DNA from: JARRQJ01 sp037381915
GTDB taxonomy: Bacteria > Pseudomonadota > Gammaproteobacteria > DRLM01
Length of the DNA stretch: 64,000 nt
Assembly (NCBI GenBank): GCA_037381915.1
Contig: JARRQJ010000030.1
Location: 1 to 64,000, forward strand
Direction of reading: 5' to 3'
The position numbers were made by a program, and so were the translations under genes. Each line of letters opens with the position of its first letter. The first letter of the stretch is position 1. Below, piece after piece: positions 18,077 to 26,521 of the stretch. The notes below the pieces were generated by a model, which saw only the letters and a program-made list of their open reading frames with translations, had not been told where the DNA came from and ran no database searches.

Positions 18077-18108
18077 GATAGGCGGCGAATATGACATTTC
18101 GATGACAG
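18077..18108 (-). promoter_or_regulatory. Pho box and -10 for the minus-strand porin
   Basis: On the minus strand CTGTCAT-CGAA-ATGTCAT (18108 to 18091) matches the PhoB direct-repeat consensus of two CTGTCAT units separated by 4 bp, with one mismatch. Ten bases further down is TATCCT, at the spacing expected for PhoB-dependent promoters in which the Pho box replaces the -35. Confidence 0.75.
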
Positions 18109-18698
18109 TTCGATGTACGTCGTCTTTTTGGTACAACGGCCTGACATACTGTTGTTTGCATGCAACATTTTTCTATCGGCCAGTGAGGAAAGAATCTGAG
18201 AATTGATTAGGCGTGATAAAGTCGCCCGCCCTAGTACGAAGACGAAGATACCCCGGCGGAATGCGCTGGTTGGGGCGCTGCCGGCACTTGGAGGATTTTC
18301 CGCCGCCCTGGGCATCACTGGATCGCCGCGATAGCCATCGTCTCAGTGTGGCTATTTATATAGCTAGGGGTACTGGGTCGGGGAGGGATGCATCGTTCTC
18401 TAGCGGAGTCTCGTCTCTACCCCGGCGGCGGGCGTGGTTTTGTCTCAGATCATGGCGTGGCCAATACATCAACTTCCCTGCGAGTCCCGCGGGCGCAGTA
18501 TCTCACGCACATGGCCCACGCTCGAGATCTCGCTGCGCAGGCCTGACGAGTCCCAGCCCCGCTGTTGGCTGGTATGGGGTCCATTTTTTAGTGGAGCTGG
18601 ATCAGCGCTTGAGGAGAATTAGTGTTTCCCGCTTGTAACCTGGCAGCTAACTTGACAAAATCTCAGGTTTAGAAGAATCCCTGAATGGGGGCGGATTG
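18109..18698. other. Intergenic stretch before the cytochrome island
   Basis: About 590 bp between the Pho box and the first cytochrome gene. The open frame at 18213-18638 shows no family features and a biased, unconvincing composition. A perfect TTGACA occurs at 18652 but has no good partner -10. Otherwise I see nothing. Confidence 0.5.
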
Positions 18699-19517
18699 AT
18701 GAAGAGGGGATGCAGAGTCCAATACCAGGTTGCGGTGCTAGCTCTCGGTTTGCTGGGGAGCGGAATCGCCTCCGGCGGTATCTTCAACACCAAGCACAAT
18801 TTGAGCGCCGCCGGCTTGAATGCGGCTAGCAATTACAGCGGGACCAAGGAAATCTGTGTCTTTTGCCATACCCCCCATGGCGGGGACGCAAAGGCGGCGG
18901 TCCCCCTGTGGAACCGCAACATCATCCCCACCGGTTTTGAAACCTACGATCAGCTGGGGACCACGACCCTGGACGGCAAGATCGAGCCGGTCGGCTCGGT
19001 CTCCGTGGCCTGCCTCTCCTGTCATGACGGTACCCAGGCCATGGATGCCTTGATCAATGAGCCCGGTTCGGGGACGCTGGTGCCCGGTTTCCACAACGGT
19101 AGATGGAGCGGACAGGCGCGCAGTACCGAAGGCCGGATCGCCTTTCCCAACACGGTGACCAACCTGGGCAAGGATCTGACCAACGATCATCCCATCGGCA
19201 TCCAGTTTGCGGGCGGCGGCTATTCGCTCATCAATCCCTCCGGCCCGGGCGCGGACAAGGATTTTCACCATGCCAATTCGGAGATTCTCGGTACCAGCCG
19301 GGTGTGGTGGGTCAATACCCCCGTGGGGACGCCGGGTTTCGATCGTACCGACATGAAGCTTTACACGCGGACCGCGACCCGCGGCGCCTATGTGGGCGAA
19401 CCGCAACCTTATGTGGAATGCGCTTCTTGCCATGATCCTCATGTGGACAAGAACCCCACATTCTTACGCATTAATCCCGCCGGGAGTGCAGTCTGCCTCA
19501 CTTGCCATAACAAGTGA
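18699..19517 (+). CDS. Secreted tetrahaem c-type cytochrome
   Basis: 272 residues with a signal peptide. Four CxxCH sites: CVFCH, CLSCH, CASCH and CLTCH. The pattern is NTKHNLS, CxxCHTPHG, PLWNRN, CLSCHDGT, DLTNDHPIG, CASCHDPH, FLRI, CLTCH. The extra His residues are sufficient for bis-His ligation. The same order of motifs forms the first half of the 11-haem protein at 27595 and, less exactly, the pentahaem protein at 61803. ATG 18699 is preferred over TTG 18696. An exported electron carrier, possibly an outer-surface or filament-forming one; the latter is speculation. Confidence 0.9.
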   Translation: MKRGCRVQYQVAVLALGLLGSGIASGGIFNTKHNLSAAGLNAASNYSGTKEICVFCHTPHGGDAKAAVPLWNRNIIPTGFETYDQLGTTTLDGKIEPVGSVSVACLSCHDGTQAMDALINEPGSGTLVPGFHNGRWSGQARSTEGRIAFPNTVTNLGKDLTNDHPIGIQFAGGGYSLINPSGPGADKDFHHANSEILGTSRVWWVNTPVGTPGFDRTDMKLYTRTATRGAYVGEPQPYVECASCHDPHVDKNPTFLRINPAGSAVCLTCHNK

Positions 19518-19889
19518 GCATGAGCTGTCATGATGCCGTAATCTTGGCTGGAGCGTGTTCATTAATTAAACGGGAGATAGCTTAGATACCTTAAGAAACT
19601 ATGAAGCGCTTTATGGGATGTGGGATGAGATTTCATACTTGGTGAAATGCTTTTTCCACGCAATTCGCTGCGCGTGTGAGCGTGGAAGCGTCGTCGTGAA
19701 GTTGCGCGGCTTGCAGGTGTTGCTTTATGGTGCGGGGGATGTCGCTTTATATGCGGCATTAAGCGGTACTGTCCATCGGGGAGTGAAGTATTACGGATTG
19801 CCCATGATCAGCATTAATTAGTAGTGGGAAGTCGCCACCATTAGGGGTGTGGACAGGGGCGCGGAATCGGCGCTCCCGCCGGGGGATGG
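19518..19889. other. Intergenic stretch between tetrahaem cytochrome and barrel gene
   Basis: About 400 bp without a supportable gene. The right end holds a candidate promoter. The 67-residue frame at 19618 has no recognisable features. Confidence 0.5.
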
Positions 19890-19919
19890 TTAAGAATTAA
19901 TCTAAGAGGCGCTTATAAT
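19890..19919 (+). promoter_or_regulatory. Candidate sigma-70 promoter of the barrel-cytochrome operon
   Basis: TTAAGA (19890-19895), 18-bp spacer, TATAAT (19914-19919). The -10 is perfect. A transcript from it would start at about 19926, after the nominal ATG at 19924, which suggests the true translation start is further in. Confidence 0.4.
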
Positions 19920-19923
19920 AACA

Positions 19924-21693
19924 ATGAGATTCGTGAATGCCGGAGATTCATTCCGAACCGAGGAATGCATAATCAGGCTGTTGCTGCTGTGTGCGCTCCT
20001 GTGGTCAGCCGGTGTCATGGCGTTGCCCGTGGACATGTCGGGCAGCGTCGGTTACAGCTATCGTTCCTTGAATACCGAAGTGAGTGATTCCACCAGCAAT
20101 CAATTGCTGGGTATCCTGCGCGCGAGTTCCTATATATGGCAACCATGGTTCGCCACCGCGGAAGGCGGGGTCACCCTGGCCCTGGATAAATCCGATCTGA
20201 GTGATTCCCAAAACGGCGTCCTCAGTTCCAACACCACTTCCAAAATTATCAGCGGTGACGCGGTGCTGAACGTGTTACCCGAGAGCCAAACCCCCTTCCG
20301 CCTGTCCTACCAGGCTACCGACAGCCGCGTCGACGATACCACCATCAAAAATCCGCTGATCCGCTTGTCCGGCCAGGATTTCAAAACCACCAATCTGGAT
20401 GTGAGCCAGTCCTATATCACCGACGCCGGCCATCGTATCCAGGCCCGTTACGGCAACCGTACCTGGAAGTCGGATACGAACGGCGACTATACCGACGAGA
20501 CCGCGGGCCTGGAACTGGACTACAAGCCGGCGGGGCAGCGCCTCCTGGCCCGGGCCAACGTGGAAAAAGTCGATCAATCCAATACCGATCGCCATCAGGA
20601 CAACCTGCTGGTGGACGTGAATCATTATTATTATCCCACCGACGCCCTGCGCATCGACTCCACGGCGAGCCTCTATAATCTGGATACCACCTTTAACGGG
20701 GCGACCGGCCTGGTGGATACCACGGTCACCGACATAGCACAGGCTTCCAGCTATTTATTTTGGCGCCCTGTGGATCGGCGCTGGACGGTGAGTGGCGGGG
20801 TGCGCGCCATGGAAATGAAAGGGCATGATCCGGCCCAGGCCAGTAACCAGCGCAGTCTCAGCGCGTCCGCCGGGGCCTTTTATCAATACACACAGCGCCT
20901 GCGCTTCGACGGCAGCGCCACCCTCACCAAAGCGGACGTGACCGGTGCATCTCAGGGCTCGTCCTCGGAGCATCTGGGGACTTTGTACCAATCCGATCTG
21001 GCGGTGCTCAAAGGCTTCAACTACCACTGGTTCGCCAGCGGTGCCGTGGATAATCAGGACGATCCGGACGTCAGTCAGCAATCGCTGACCCTGTCCCTGG
21101 GGCATGATGCGGCACGGACCTGGTGGTTGGGAGACGCGAACACCATCCGTTTCAGTATCAATCAATCAATAAATGAAGATGTTCAGAGCGGCAGCGGCTC
21201 CGATTCCGTCAACCGCCTCGATCAGAGCGCCACCCTGGGATGGAATCAATCTGCGGGGAGCGGTACCACCCTGGTGCAGCTGACCCTGGCGGACTCGCGG
21301 GATCTGGGCGGTAATGGGGATTCCCAGCAATTAGTGAATTTCCAGGCATCCCGCCAGCAGAATATCAGTCGCCTCAGCTCGCTTTCCGGGGACCTTACCC
21401 TCCAGACCGTGCGCAGGAATTTTACGGGGGGGCCTAATAACCGTACCGAGACCTCGGGCACCGGCCGGATCAATTACCAGCATATGAGCATTTTCGGGGT
21501 GCCCCGCCTGCAGTTCGTGTCGGACCTGACCCTGTCCCAGGCCTCGACCAGCCTGGGTGCGAACCGCGACGAGTGGGAAAATCGCCTGGATTACCGCATC
21601 GGATTGACCAATATCAGCCTGAGCTATCGCATTTTGAATGATGACGTCAACAACTCCAAGATCCTATATTTCCGGGTTATGCGTCAGTTTTAA
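19924..21693 (+). CDS. Outer-membrane beta-barrel protein of the cytochrome island
   Basis: 589 residues. A hydrophobic signal (IIRLLLLCALLWSAGVMA) precedes VDMSGSVGYSYRSLNTE, and the rest is regularly alternating amphipathic strands ending in LYFRVMRQF, with the terminal Phe typical of BAM substrates. I estimate 20 or more strands. It is similar in style to large barrels of the TIGR03016 or MtrB/PioB kinds but lacks an N-terminal CxxC. Its place ahead of three trihaem cytochromes suggests the barrel of a porin-cytochrome conduit (inference). The signal peptide starts oddly late; an AUA codon at 19969 preceded by GAGGA would give a textbook signal. Confidence 0.8.
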   Translation: MRFVNAGDSFRTEECIIRLLLLCALLWSAGVMALPVDMSGSVGYSYRSLNTEVSDSTSNQLLGILRASSYIWQPWFATAEGGVTLALDKSDLSDSQNGVLSSNTTSKIISGDAVLNVLPESQTPFRLSYQATDSRVDDTTIKNPLIRLSGQDFKTTNLDVSQSYITDAGHRIQARYGNRTWKSDTNGDYTDETAGLELDYKPAGQRLLARANVEKVDQSNTDRHQDNLLVDVNHYYYPTDALRIDSTASLYNLDTTFNGATGLVDTTVTDIAQASSYLFWRPVDRRWTVSGGVRAMEMKGHDPAQASNQRSLSASAGAFYQYTQRLRFDGSATLTKADVTGASQGSSSEHLGTLYQSDLAVLKGFNYHWFASGAVDNQDDPDVSQQSLTLSLGHDAARTWWLGDANTIRFSINQSINEDVQSGSGSDSVNRLDQSATLGWNQSAGSGTTLVQLTLADSRDLGGNGDSQQLVNFQASRQQNISRLSSLSGDLTLQTVRRNFTGGPNNRTETSGTGRINYQHMSIFGVPRLQFVSDLTLSQASTSLGANRDEWENRLDYRIGLTNISLSYRILNDDVNNSKILYFRVMRQF

Positions 21694-21760
21694 GGTCGAT
21701 GTTACCCGAAATGCGATTAATTAATTATAATACGCACTAATTAACGAGGAGGCCCGCACG

Positions 21761-22213
21761 ATGTCCCGTAATAATGACGACAAAATAAACTGGAGATTCG
21801 CCGTCTTAGGCTTACTGGCCGGGTTGGCGATGTTGGCAATTACCCCCGCCAAGGCGGAGTACGCAGACGTCATTATCAACAATTACGCGGATGCGGCGGG
21901 CATGCGGCCGGTGGTATTCCCTCATTGGTTCCACCGCATTCGTTTCCGTTGCAAGGTGTGCCATGCGGACCTGGGCTTCAAGTTCAAAGCCGGCGGCAAT
22001 AAGATCACCATGGCCAAGATCATTGACGGCAAGTTCTGCGGCGCCTGCCATAACGGCCAGATCGCCTGGTCCGTGGCAAACTGCAACATGTGCCATTCCG
22101 GTATTCCCGGCACGCCGACTCATATTCACGGCAGTACCGTGCAGCGCCTCGTTGCCCCTCCATATGTGCCGCTGAAGGCAAGAGTCCAGCAGCCTCCACA
22201 AACCAAGAAATAA
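21761..22213 (+). CDS. Periplasmic trihaem c7-type cytochrome (paralogue 1)
   Basis: 150 residues with a signal peptide ending in TPAKA. Three haem sites: CKVCH, CGACH and CNMCH. The module reads VVFPHWFHRIRFRC, NKITMAKIIDGKFCGACH, matching the c(7)-type triheme domain family. The RBS is GAGGAGG. 24 nt separate it from the next cytochrome. Probably a periplasmic electron shuttle feeding the barrel. Confidence 0.9.
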   Translation: MSRNNDDKINWRFAVLGLLAGLAMLAITPAKAEYADVIINNYADAAGMRPVVFPHWFHRIRFRCKVCHADLGFKFKAGGNKITMAKIIDGKFCGACHNGQIAWSVANCNMCHSGIPGTPTHIHGSTVQRLVAPPYVPLKARVQQPPQTKK

Positions 22214-22237
22214 CGGCGACACATAAGGAGCGAGATC

Positions 22238-22930
22238 ATGAGTCAGCAGCTAAAAAAACTATACGGTGCTTTTATAGCGACCTTACTCGTCTCTTCGCCG
22301 GCCATGAGCGCGCCAGGCGCGGGGGTGGTGGAACGGGGTAACACGGTCGTATCCCAGGCGGATCTGCCGATGATGGTGGCGGAGGTCTCCGCGGCCAACA
22401 CCTTCAATCGCAATCTGCGCAAGGAAAAGGATCCCAATGCCCCGCCGCCGGAAGACGGTTACCATGACCCGGAAAACGAGGGCACCCATGTGCTCATGAA
22501 GCCCAAGGAGGCCTACGTGGGCCTGCCCACCACCAACTTCGGCAATCATGTGGATTGGGTGAAGGCCTTGGACGAAGGCAAGATCGCGCCGCGCTGGGAC
22601 AGGACGGACCCCAAGGCGAAGCCGTTCGTCATGGATCTGGATATCGTCCGGCCGGTGAAGGCGTCGGTGCCCGACGTGGTGTTCCCCCACCGCCAACATA
22701 CGGAGTGGCTGGCATGCTCAAATTGTCACCCGGCCATCTTCATCCCGCAAAAGGGCGCCAACCAGATCAATATGTCCGCCATCCTGCTCGGACAAAAGTG
22801 CGGGGTCTGCCATGGTAAGGTGTCGTTTCCCATTACCACGTTTACCTGCAAGAAGTGTCATTCCAAGCCCAAGCCCGCGGATTGGACGCCGCCCTTGAGT
22901 GAGTCCTCGCTCAAGAACCCTTGGCGTTAA
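22238..22930 (+). CDS. Trihaem c7-type cytochrome with N-terminal extension (paralogue 2)
   Basis: 230 residues with a signal peptide. The N-terminal extension of about 140 residues contains DGYHDPENEG, NHVDWVKALDEGKIAPRW and DLDIVRPVK. The c7 module has VVFPHRQHTEWLACSNCH, NMSAILLGQKCGVCH and CKKCH. The extension and module are both homologous to the protein at 24914. Function as in paralogue 1, perhaps docking to a different partner through the extension. Confidence 0.9.
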   Translation: MSQQLKKLYGAFIATLLVSSPAMSAPGAGVVERGNTVVSQADLPMMVAEVSAANTFNRNLRKEKDPNAPPPEDGYHDPENEGTHVLMKPKEAYVGLPTTNFGNHVDWVKALDEGKIAPRWDRTDPKAKPFVMDLDIVRPVKASVPDVVFPHRQHTEWLACSNCHPAIFIPQKGANQINMSAILLGQKCGVCHGKVSFPITTFTCKKCHSKPKPADWTPPLSESSLKNPWR

Positions 22931-22941
22931 GCGCCGAGTAA

Positions 22942-22969
22942 GACGCCGCTACCTCCCTGTAGCGGCGTC
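22942..22969 (+). terminator. Hairpin after the trihaem cytochrome pair
   Basis: A perfect 11-bp stem GACGCCGCTAC / GTAGCGGCGTC with a 6-nt loop, followed by ATATTTCGTT. The tract is T-rich but not pure, so it may attenuate rather than stop transcription into the cupredoxin gene. Confidence 0.6.
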
Positions 22970-23087
22970 ATATTTCGTTACCCCTGGGATTCACGCGATC
23001 GGACGCTCGCTGGCATCGTGGCGCGTGAAGGTGTGGAATAAGCAGGCTTAGTGTGGTTGTTCTGTAGTACGGAGACGTAACAGCATT

Positions 23088-24716
23088 ATGGACGCAAGCC
23101 CTAAACTGCTTATTGGCATCACCCTGTTGTCCACGCTCACGGCCTGCGCCGTTCTCAGGGGGCCGACAGACCATTCGAGCGAGACCCCGACTCCGGCGGC
23201 CGAACCCGCCGCAAGCGTATCCCAGCCGAGTTCCAGCGGCAAAAGTGTTTCCCCGCAGACCACGGCCTCAAGCACGGAAACGCCGCCCGCGAAGAGCGCT
23301 GCCGCCAACGGCGTGGTCATCACGCCCTTGAGGGAGCCGCAAACCTCGGCCCCGCAACAAGTGCCGCCTGTTCCGTCCCAGGAGGAGTCCGCGGCTCCGG
23401 CCCCGGCTCAAACCGAGGCGGCATCCAAGTCCGCCCCGCCGCCTGCAGCGCCGGCAATCCGATCCGAGCCCCCGCCCGCCAAGGCGGCGGCGCCTGCCAA
23501 ACCCAGGACAGTGGTCGCCGATCGCGTCCCGCGGGAGTTTACACTCACGGTCGGGAGGAAGGATCCCAGCCATCCCTACTACGGACGTGGTCATGATATC
23601 GGGTTCGTCGTCGACGGTGTGCAGGGCAAGGAATTGGTGTTGACCCGGGGAGTCACCTATACCTTCCACGTGGACACGAATGTGCAGCACGATTTTTATT
23701 TCAGCACCAGCCCCTATGGCCGCGGTGCCGGAACGCTGACTGACGGGATCACCGGACAGTATACCTACCGGGGAACGGTGACTTTCACCCCCAGCGCGTC
23801 GACGCCGGACGTGGTGTACTACGAGTGTCGCAACCACGCCTATATGGGCGGCAAGATCCACATCGCCAACGCCGGCGACAAGGTGACGGTGGGAGGCGAG
23901 CAGTCCTCGGCCGGCACCCCAAAGCAAGTCCAAGTCAGCGCCGCCCAGGTCAAACAGAAGATAAGCTATGCGGGGATGCTGATGGGCTCTTCTCCCATCA
24001 TGAAGCGGGTGGCGGCCAGCGGCAATGTCCAGGCCCACGGGCTGATGGCGCAAGCCCAGAAACACTATAAGAACGCCCAGACGGCCCTCGGCGCCGGTGA
24101 CAATGCCGCGGCCATGGAGGCGGTAAACGAATCGCTGCGCCTGTTCAGCGCCGCGGCGCACCTGGTGCCGGATCCGTCGGAACAGATCGATTACAAGTCG
24201 CGCTACAACGATTTATATGAGCAACTGCGCAGTTTCGACAAATCCTACAACAAGAACCTGGAGCGGGGCATCAAGCCGAAGGCCGGGCAGGGGTTGGATA
24301 AGGCCAAATTCGATCAGTTGGTCAAAGAGGCAAACGGGCTGGCCGACCGCGAACAATATGAGGCGGCCACCAAGCGCCTGGAACGCGCCAACGAGATGTT
24401 GACAGCGGCCTTGGGGTCCTTGCTCCAGTCCCAGACGGTGGTCTACGACAAGAATTTCGCCACACCCAAGGAAGAATACGAATATGAGCTGGCCCGCTAT
24501 CAAAGTTACCTTGAACTGATTCCCCTGGCCATCGAGCAGCGCAGGCCCAGCGGGCAAACGGTGGCCATGATGGATAAGCTCGCCGCCCGCGCCAAGGAGG
24601 TGCGTGACGAGGGTGTGAAGCTGGCGGACAAGGGCGACCACAAGCAGGCCATTCTGGCGCTGCAGGCGGCCACCGAACGCCTACAACGGGCGCTGCGACT
24701 GGCTGGGGTGCAATAG
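23088..24716 (+). CDS. Lipoprotein with cupredoxin domain and long helical C-terminal region
   Basis: 542 residues. Lipobox LTAC at Cys20, then a Pro/Ala-rich linker to about residue 145. Residues 146-265 look like a cupredoxin (FTLTVGRKDPSHPYYGRGHDIGF, TYTFHVDTNVQHDFYFS, VVYYECRNHAYMGGKI). Cys247-x2-His250-x2-Met253 with His193 or His201 would make a type 1 copper site. Residues 270-542 are helical with TPR-like character and no recognised domain. It is embedded between c-type cytochrome genes, so a copper electron-transfer role at the outer membrane is plausible. I do not know a family with this architecture. Confidence 0.8.
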   Translation: MDASPKLLIGITLLSTLTACAVLRGPTDHSSETPTPAAEPAASVSQPSSSGKSVSPQTTASSTETPPAKSAAANGVVITPLREPQTSAPQQVPPVPSQEESAAPAPAQTEAASKSAPPPAAPAIRSEPPPAKAAAPAKPRTVVADRVPREFTLTVGRKDPSHPYYGRGHDIGFVVDGVQGKELVLTRGVTYTFHVDTNVQHDFYFSTSPYGRGAGTLTDGITGQYTYRGTVTFTPSASTPDVVYYECRNHAYMGGKIHIANAGDKVTVGGEQSSAGTPKQVQVSAAQVKQKISYAGMLMGSSPIMKRVAASGNVQAHGLMAQAQKHYKNAQTALGAGDNAAAMEAVNESLRLFSAAAHLVPDPSEQIDYKSRYNDLYEQLRSFDKSYNKNLERGIKPKAGQGLDKAKFDQLVKEANGLADREQYEAATKRLERANEMLTAALGSLLQSQTVVYDKNFATPKEEYEYELARYQSYLELIPLAIEQRRPSGQTVAMMDKLAARAKEVRDEGVKLADKGDHKQAILALQAATERLQRALRLAGVQ

Positions 24717-24913
24717 TTGCGGCTGACGGGCGCCCGGGGAATCCCGGCGGACGGGAGTTCTATGCGCGGCTGACGGGAAACAGCCTTGCTGGGGGTCAGG
24801 AAATACGAGCGTTCGAACGGCCCGAACATGCCGAGGGTGTTTCGAATTGCTAGAAAAGACGATATATTACCAGAGCCTTGGATTATCGAGGGGGGGCTTA
24901 CAACGGGGTAAGC

Positions 24914-25531
24914 ATGATCGCAAGCATGACAAGCATAATAATAAACGGCTGGAGAGGGGTGGGCACCCTGTGCTGTATCGCGGTGATCGTCGCAAGCATG
25001 ATCACTGCTACGGATGCTCGCGCCGCCGCCGACAACGGCCCGGTGTGGAGCCGGGGTCTGCACTTTCAAACCATGGGACAGATCGTCCCCCTCGCCCAGG
25101 ACGGTATTCATGATCCCACCGACAGTGCCGTGAAGGTGCTGCAGCAGCCGTGGCAGGCGATGAAGAATTTCCCCCGGGACAGTGCCGGCATCATTAACTG
25201 GGTCAAGACCCTCAACGAGGATTTGATCGAGCCGCGCATGAGCAAGAACGGCAAGGGCGTCATGTTTCCCATCGATTTCGATATCATCTTCAAGAATACC
25301 GGATCCATGCCCAACGTGCGCTTTCCCCATCTGCCTCATACGCAATGGCTGACCTGCGCCAACTGTCATCCCGCGATCTTCCTGCCCCAGAAGGGCGGCA
25401 ATCCCATTACCATGTCGGCCATCATTCAGGGCAAATTCTGCGGCGTTTGCCACGGTAAGGTTGCATTCCCCCCCACTATGAATTGCGGACGATGCCATTC
25501 AGTGCCACGCGAATCACCCGGCTTGCGTTGA
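24914..25531 (+). CDS. Trihaem c7-type cytochrome with N-terminal extension (paralogue 3)
   Basis: 205 residues from ATG 24914, which has GGGG five bases upstream; a TTG at 24878 is the alternative. The signal peptide ends in TDARA. The N-terminal part has DGIHDPTDSA and GIINWVKTLNEDLIEPR. The c7 module has VRFPHLPHTQWLTCANCH, IFLPQKGGNPITMSAII, CGVCH and CGRCH. Close to paralogue 2 throughout. Its last 40 bp overlap the start of the NHL gene, so translation is probably coupled. Confidence 0.9.
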   Translation: MIASMTSIIINGWRGVGTLCCIAVIVASMITATDARAAADNGPVWSRGLHFQTMGQIVPLAQDGIHDPTDSAVKVLQQPWQAMKNFPRDSAGIINWVKTLNEDLIEPRMSKNGKGVMFPIDFDIIFKNTGSMPNVRFPHLPHTQWLTCANCHPAIFLPQKGGNPITMSAIIQGKFCGVCHGKVAFPPTMNCGRCHSVPRESPGLR

Positions 25532-26520
25532 TCCTGGGCGGCTTGGCCATGGTGTCCGCCATGGGTGGATGCACGGCCTTCAGCACGTCGGCCCAAGAGC
25601 CGGAGCCGTCCTCGGCCGGTCCGAAACAGTTGACCGTAACCAGCCCGTGGTTGTATCCCCTCGAGACCATTAACGGCGGGCTGACCGGCAACAATTTCGC
25701 GGGCAATGCCTTTCAGCGCCTGCAGCGCCCGGTGGCCGTTGCGGTGCGCGATCACCAGCTGTATATCGTGGATGCCGGCCAGCAGATGCTGTATCTGTAC
25801 GATGATGTGACCAAGCGCATGAGCACCCTCAAGGATCTGCGCAGCGTGGTCTCCGGGGACGTGCCCGATATTTACGTGGCCGCGGATCGCTCCTATTACC
25901 TGGCCGATGCCGGCGGCCGTCGGGTCCTGCATTTCGACCGCAACGGCCAGCTTATGCAGACCTTCCAGGATAGCTTGAATCTCGCCAGGCCGGTGGCGGT
26001 ATCGGTGGACGAAACGAACGGAGACGTGTACGTGGCAGACGGCCTGTTCGATCACGTTATGGTGTTCAATAGTGCCGGTGAGCCGTGGCGCATGATCGGG
26101 GACCGCGGGACGGGTGACGGCGAGTTTCTCAATATTACCGCCATGACCCGGGGTCCCGACGGCGTGTACATCACGGCGCGTCTCGGCAAGCGCGGGCAGG
26201 TCATGGATCAGAAGACCGGCAAGTTCCGCTATGCCTTCGACAAGGACACCATAGTGTTTCCCAATGGCATCGCCGTGGATCAAATGACCGACCTGGCCTA
26301 TGTCAGCGATTTCTTCGATAACAGTATCAAGATATTCAAACATGGCCATTGGCTGGCTACAGTGGGTGGTAACGGCGCGAGTCCGGGCCGTTTCAAGGGC
26401 ATCACCGACGTGGCGCTGGAAGACGGTTTTTTATACGTGGCAGACAGCCTCAACGGTCGGATTCAGGTATTCAGGGTCACGTCCGGCGCTCCGTCGGCAA
26501 AAAAAGCAAGCAGTAACTGA
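25492..26520 (+). CDS. NHL-repeat beta-propeller lipoprotein 1
   Basis: 342 residues. The lipobox is SAMGGC. About six NHL-type blades, for example RPVAVAVRDHQLYIVDAG, YVADGLFDHVMVF, FPNGIAVDQMTDLAYVSD and GFLYVADSLNGRIQVF. NHL lipoproteins recur beside multihaem cytochromes in metal-respiring bacteria and are thought to be scaffolds. ATG 25492 is chosen as the signal peptide start; it lies inside the preceding cytochrome gene. Confidence 0.85.
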   Translation: MPFSATRITRLALILGGLAMVSAMGGCTAFSTSAQEPEPSSAGPKQLTVTSPWLYPLETINGGLTGNNFAGNAFQRLQRPVAVAVRDHQLYIVDAGQQMLYLYDDVTKRMSTLKDLRSVVSGDVPDIYVAADRSYYLADAGGRRVLHFDRNGQLMQTFQDSLNLARPVAVSVDETNGDVYVADGLFDHVMVFNSAGEPWRMIGDRGTGDGEFLNITAMTRGPDGVYITARLGKRGQVMDQKTGKFRYAFDKDTIVFPNGIAVDQMTDLAYVSDFFDNSIKIFKHGHWLATVGGNGASPGRFKGITDVALEDGFLYVADSLNGRIQVFRVTSGAPSAKKASSN

Positions 26521-26521
26521 T

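Noticed and set aside
18213..18638. 141-residue frame before the tetrahaem cytochrome
   Set aside because: Arg- and Ser-rich, no signal or domain; typical of a spurious frame.
18652..18680. Perfect TTGACA as a promoter for the tetrahaem cytochrome
   Set aside because: No acceptable -10 at 16-18 bp; left out as a feature.
19618..19821. 67-residue frame in the intergenic stretch
   Set aside because: No recognisable motif, signal or operon context.
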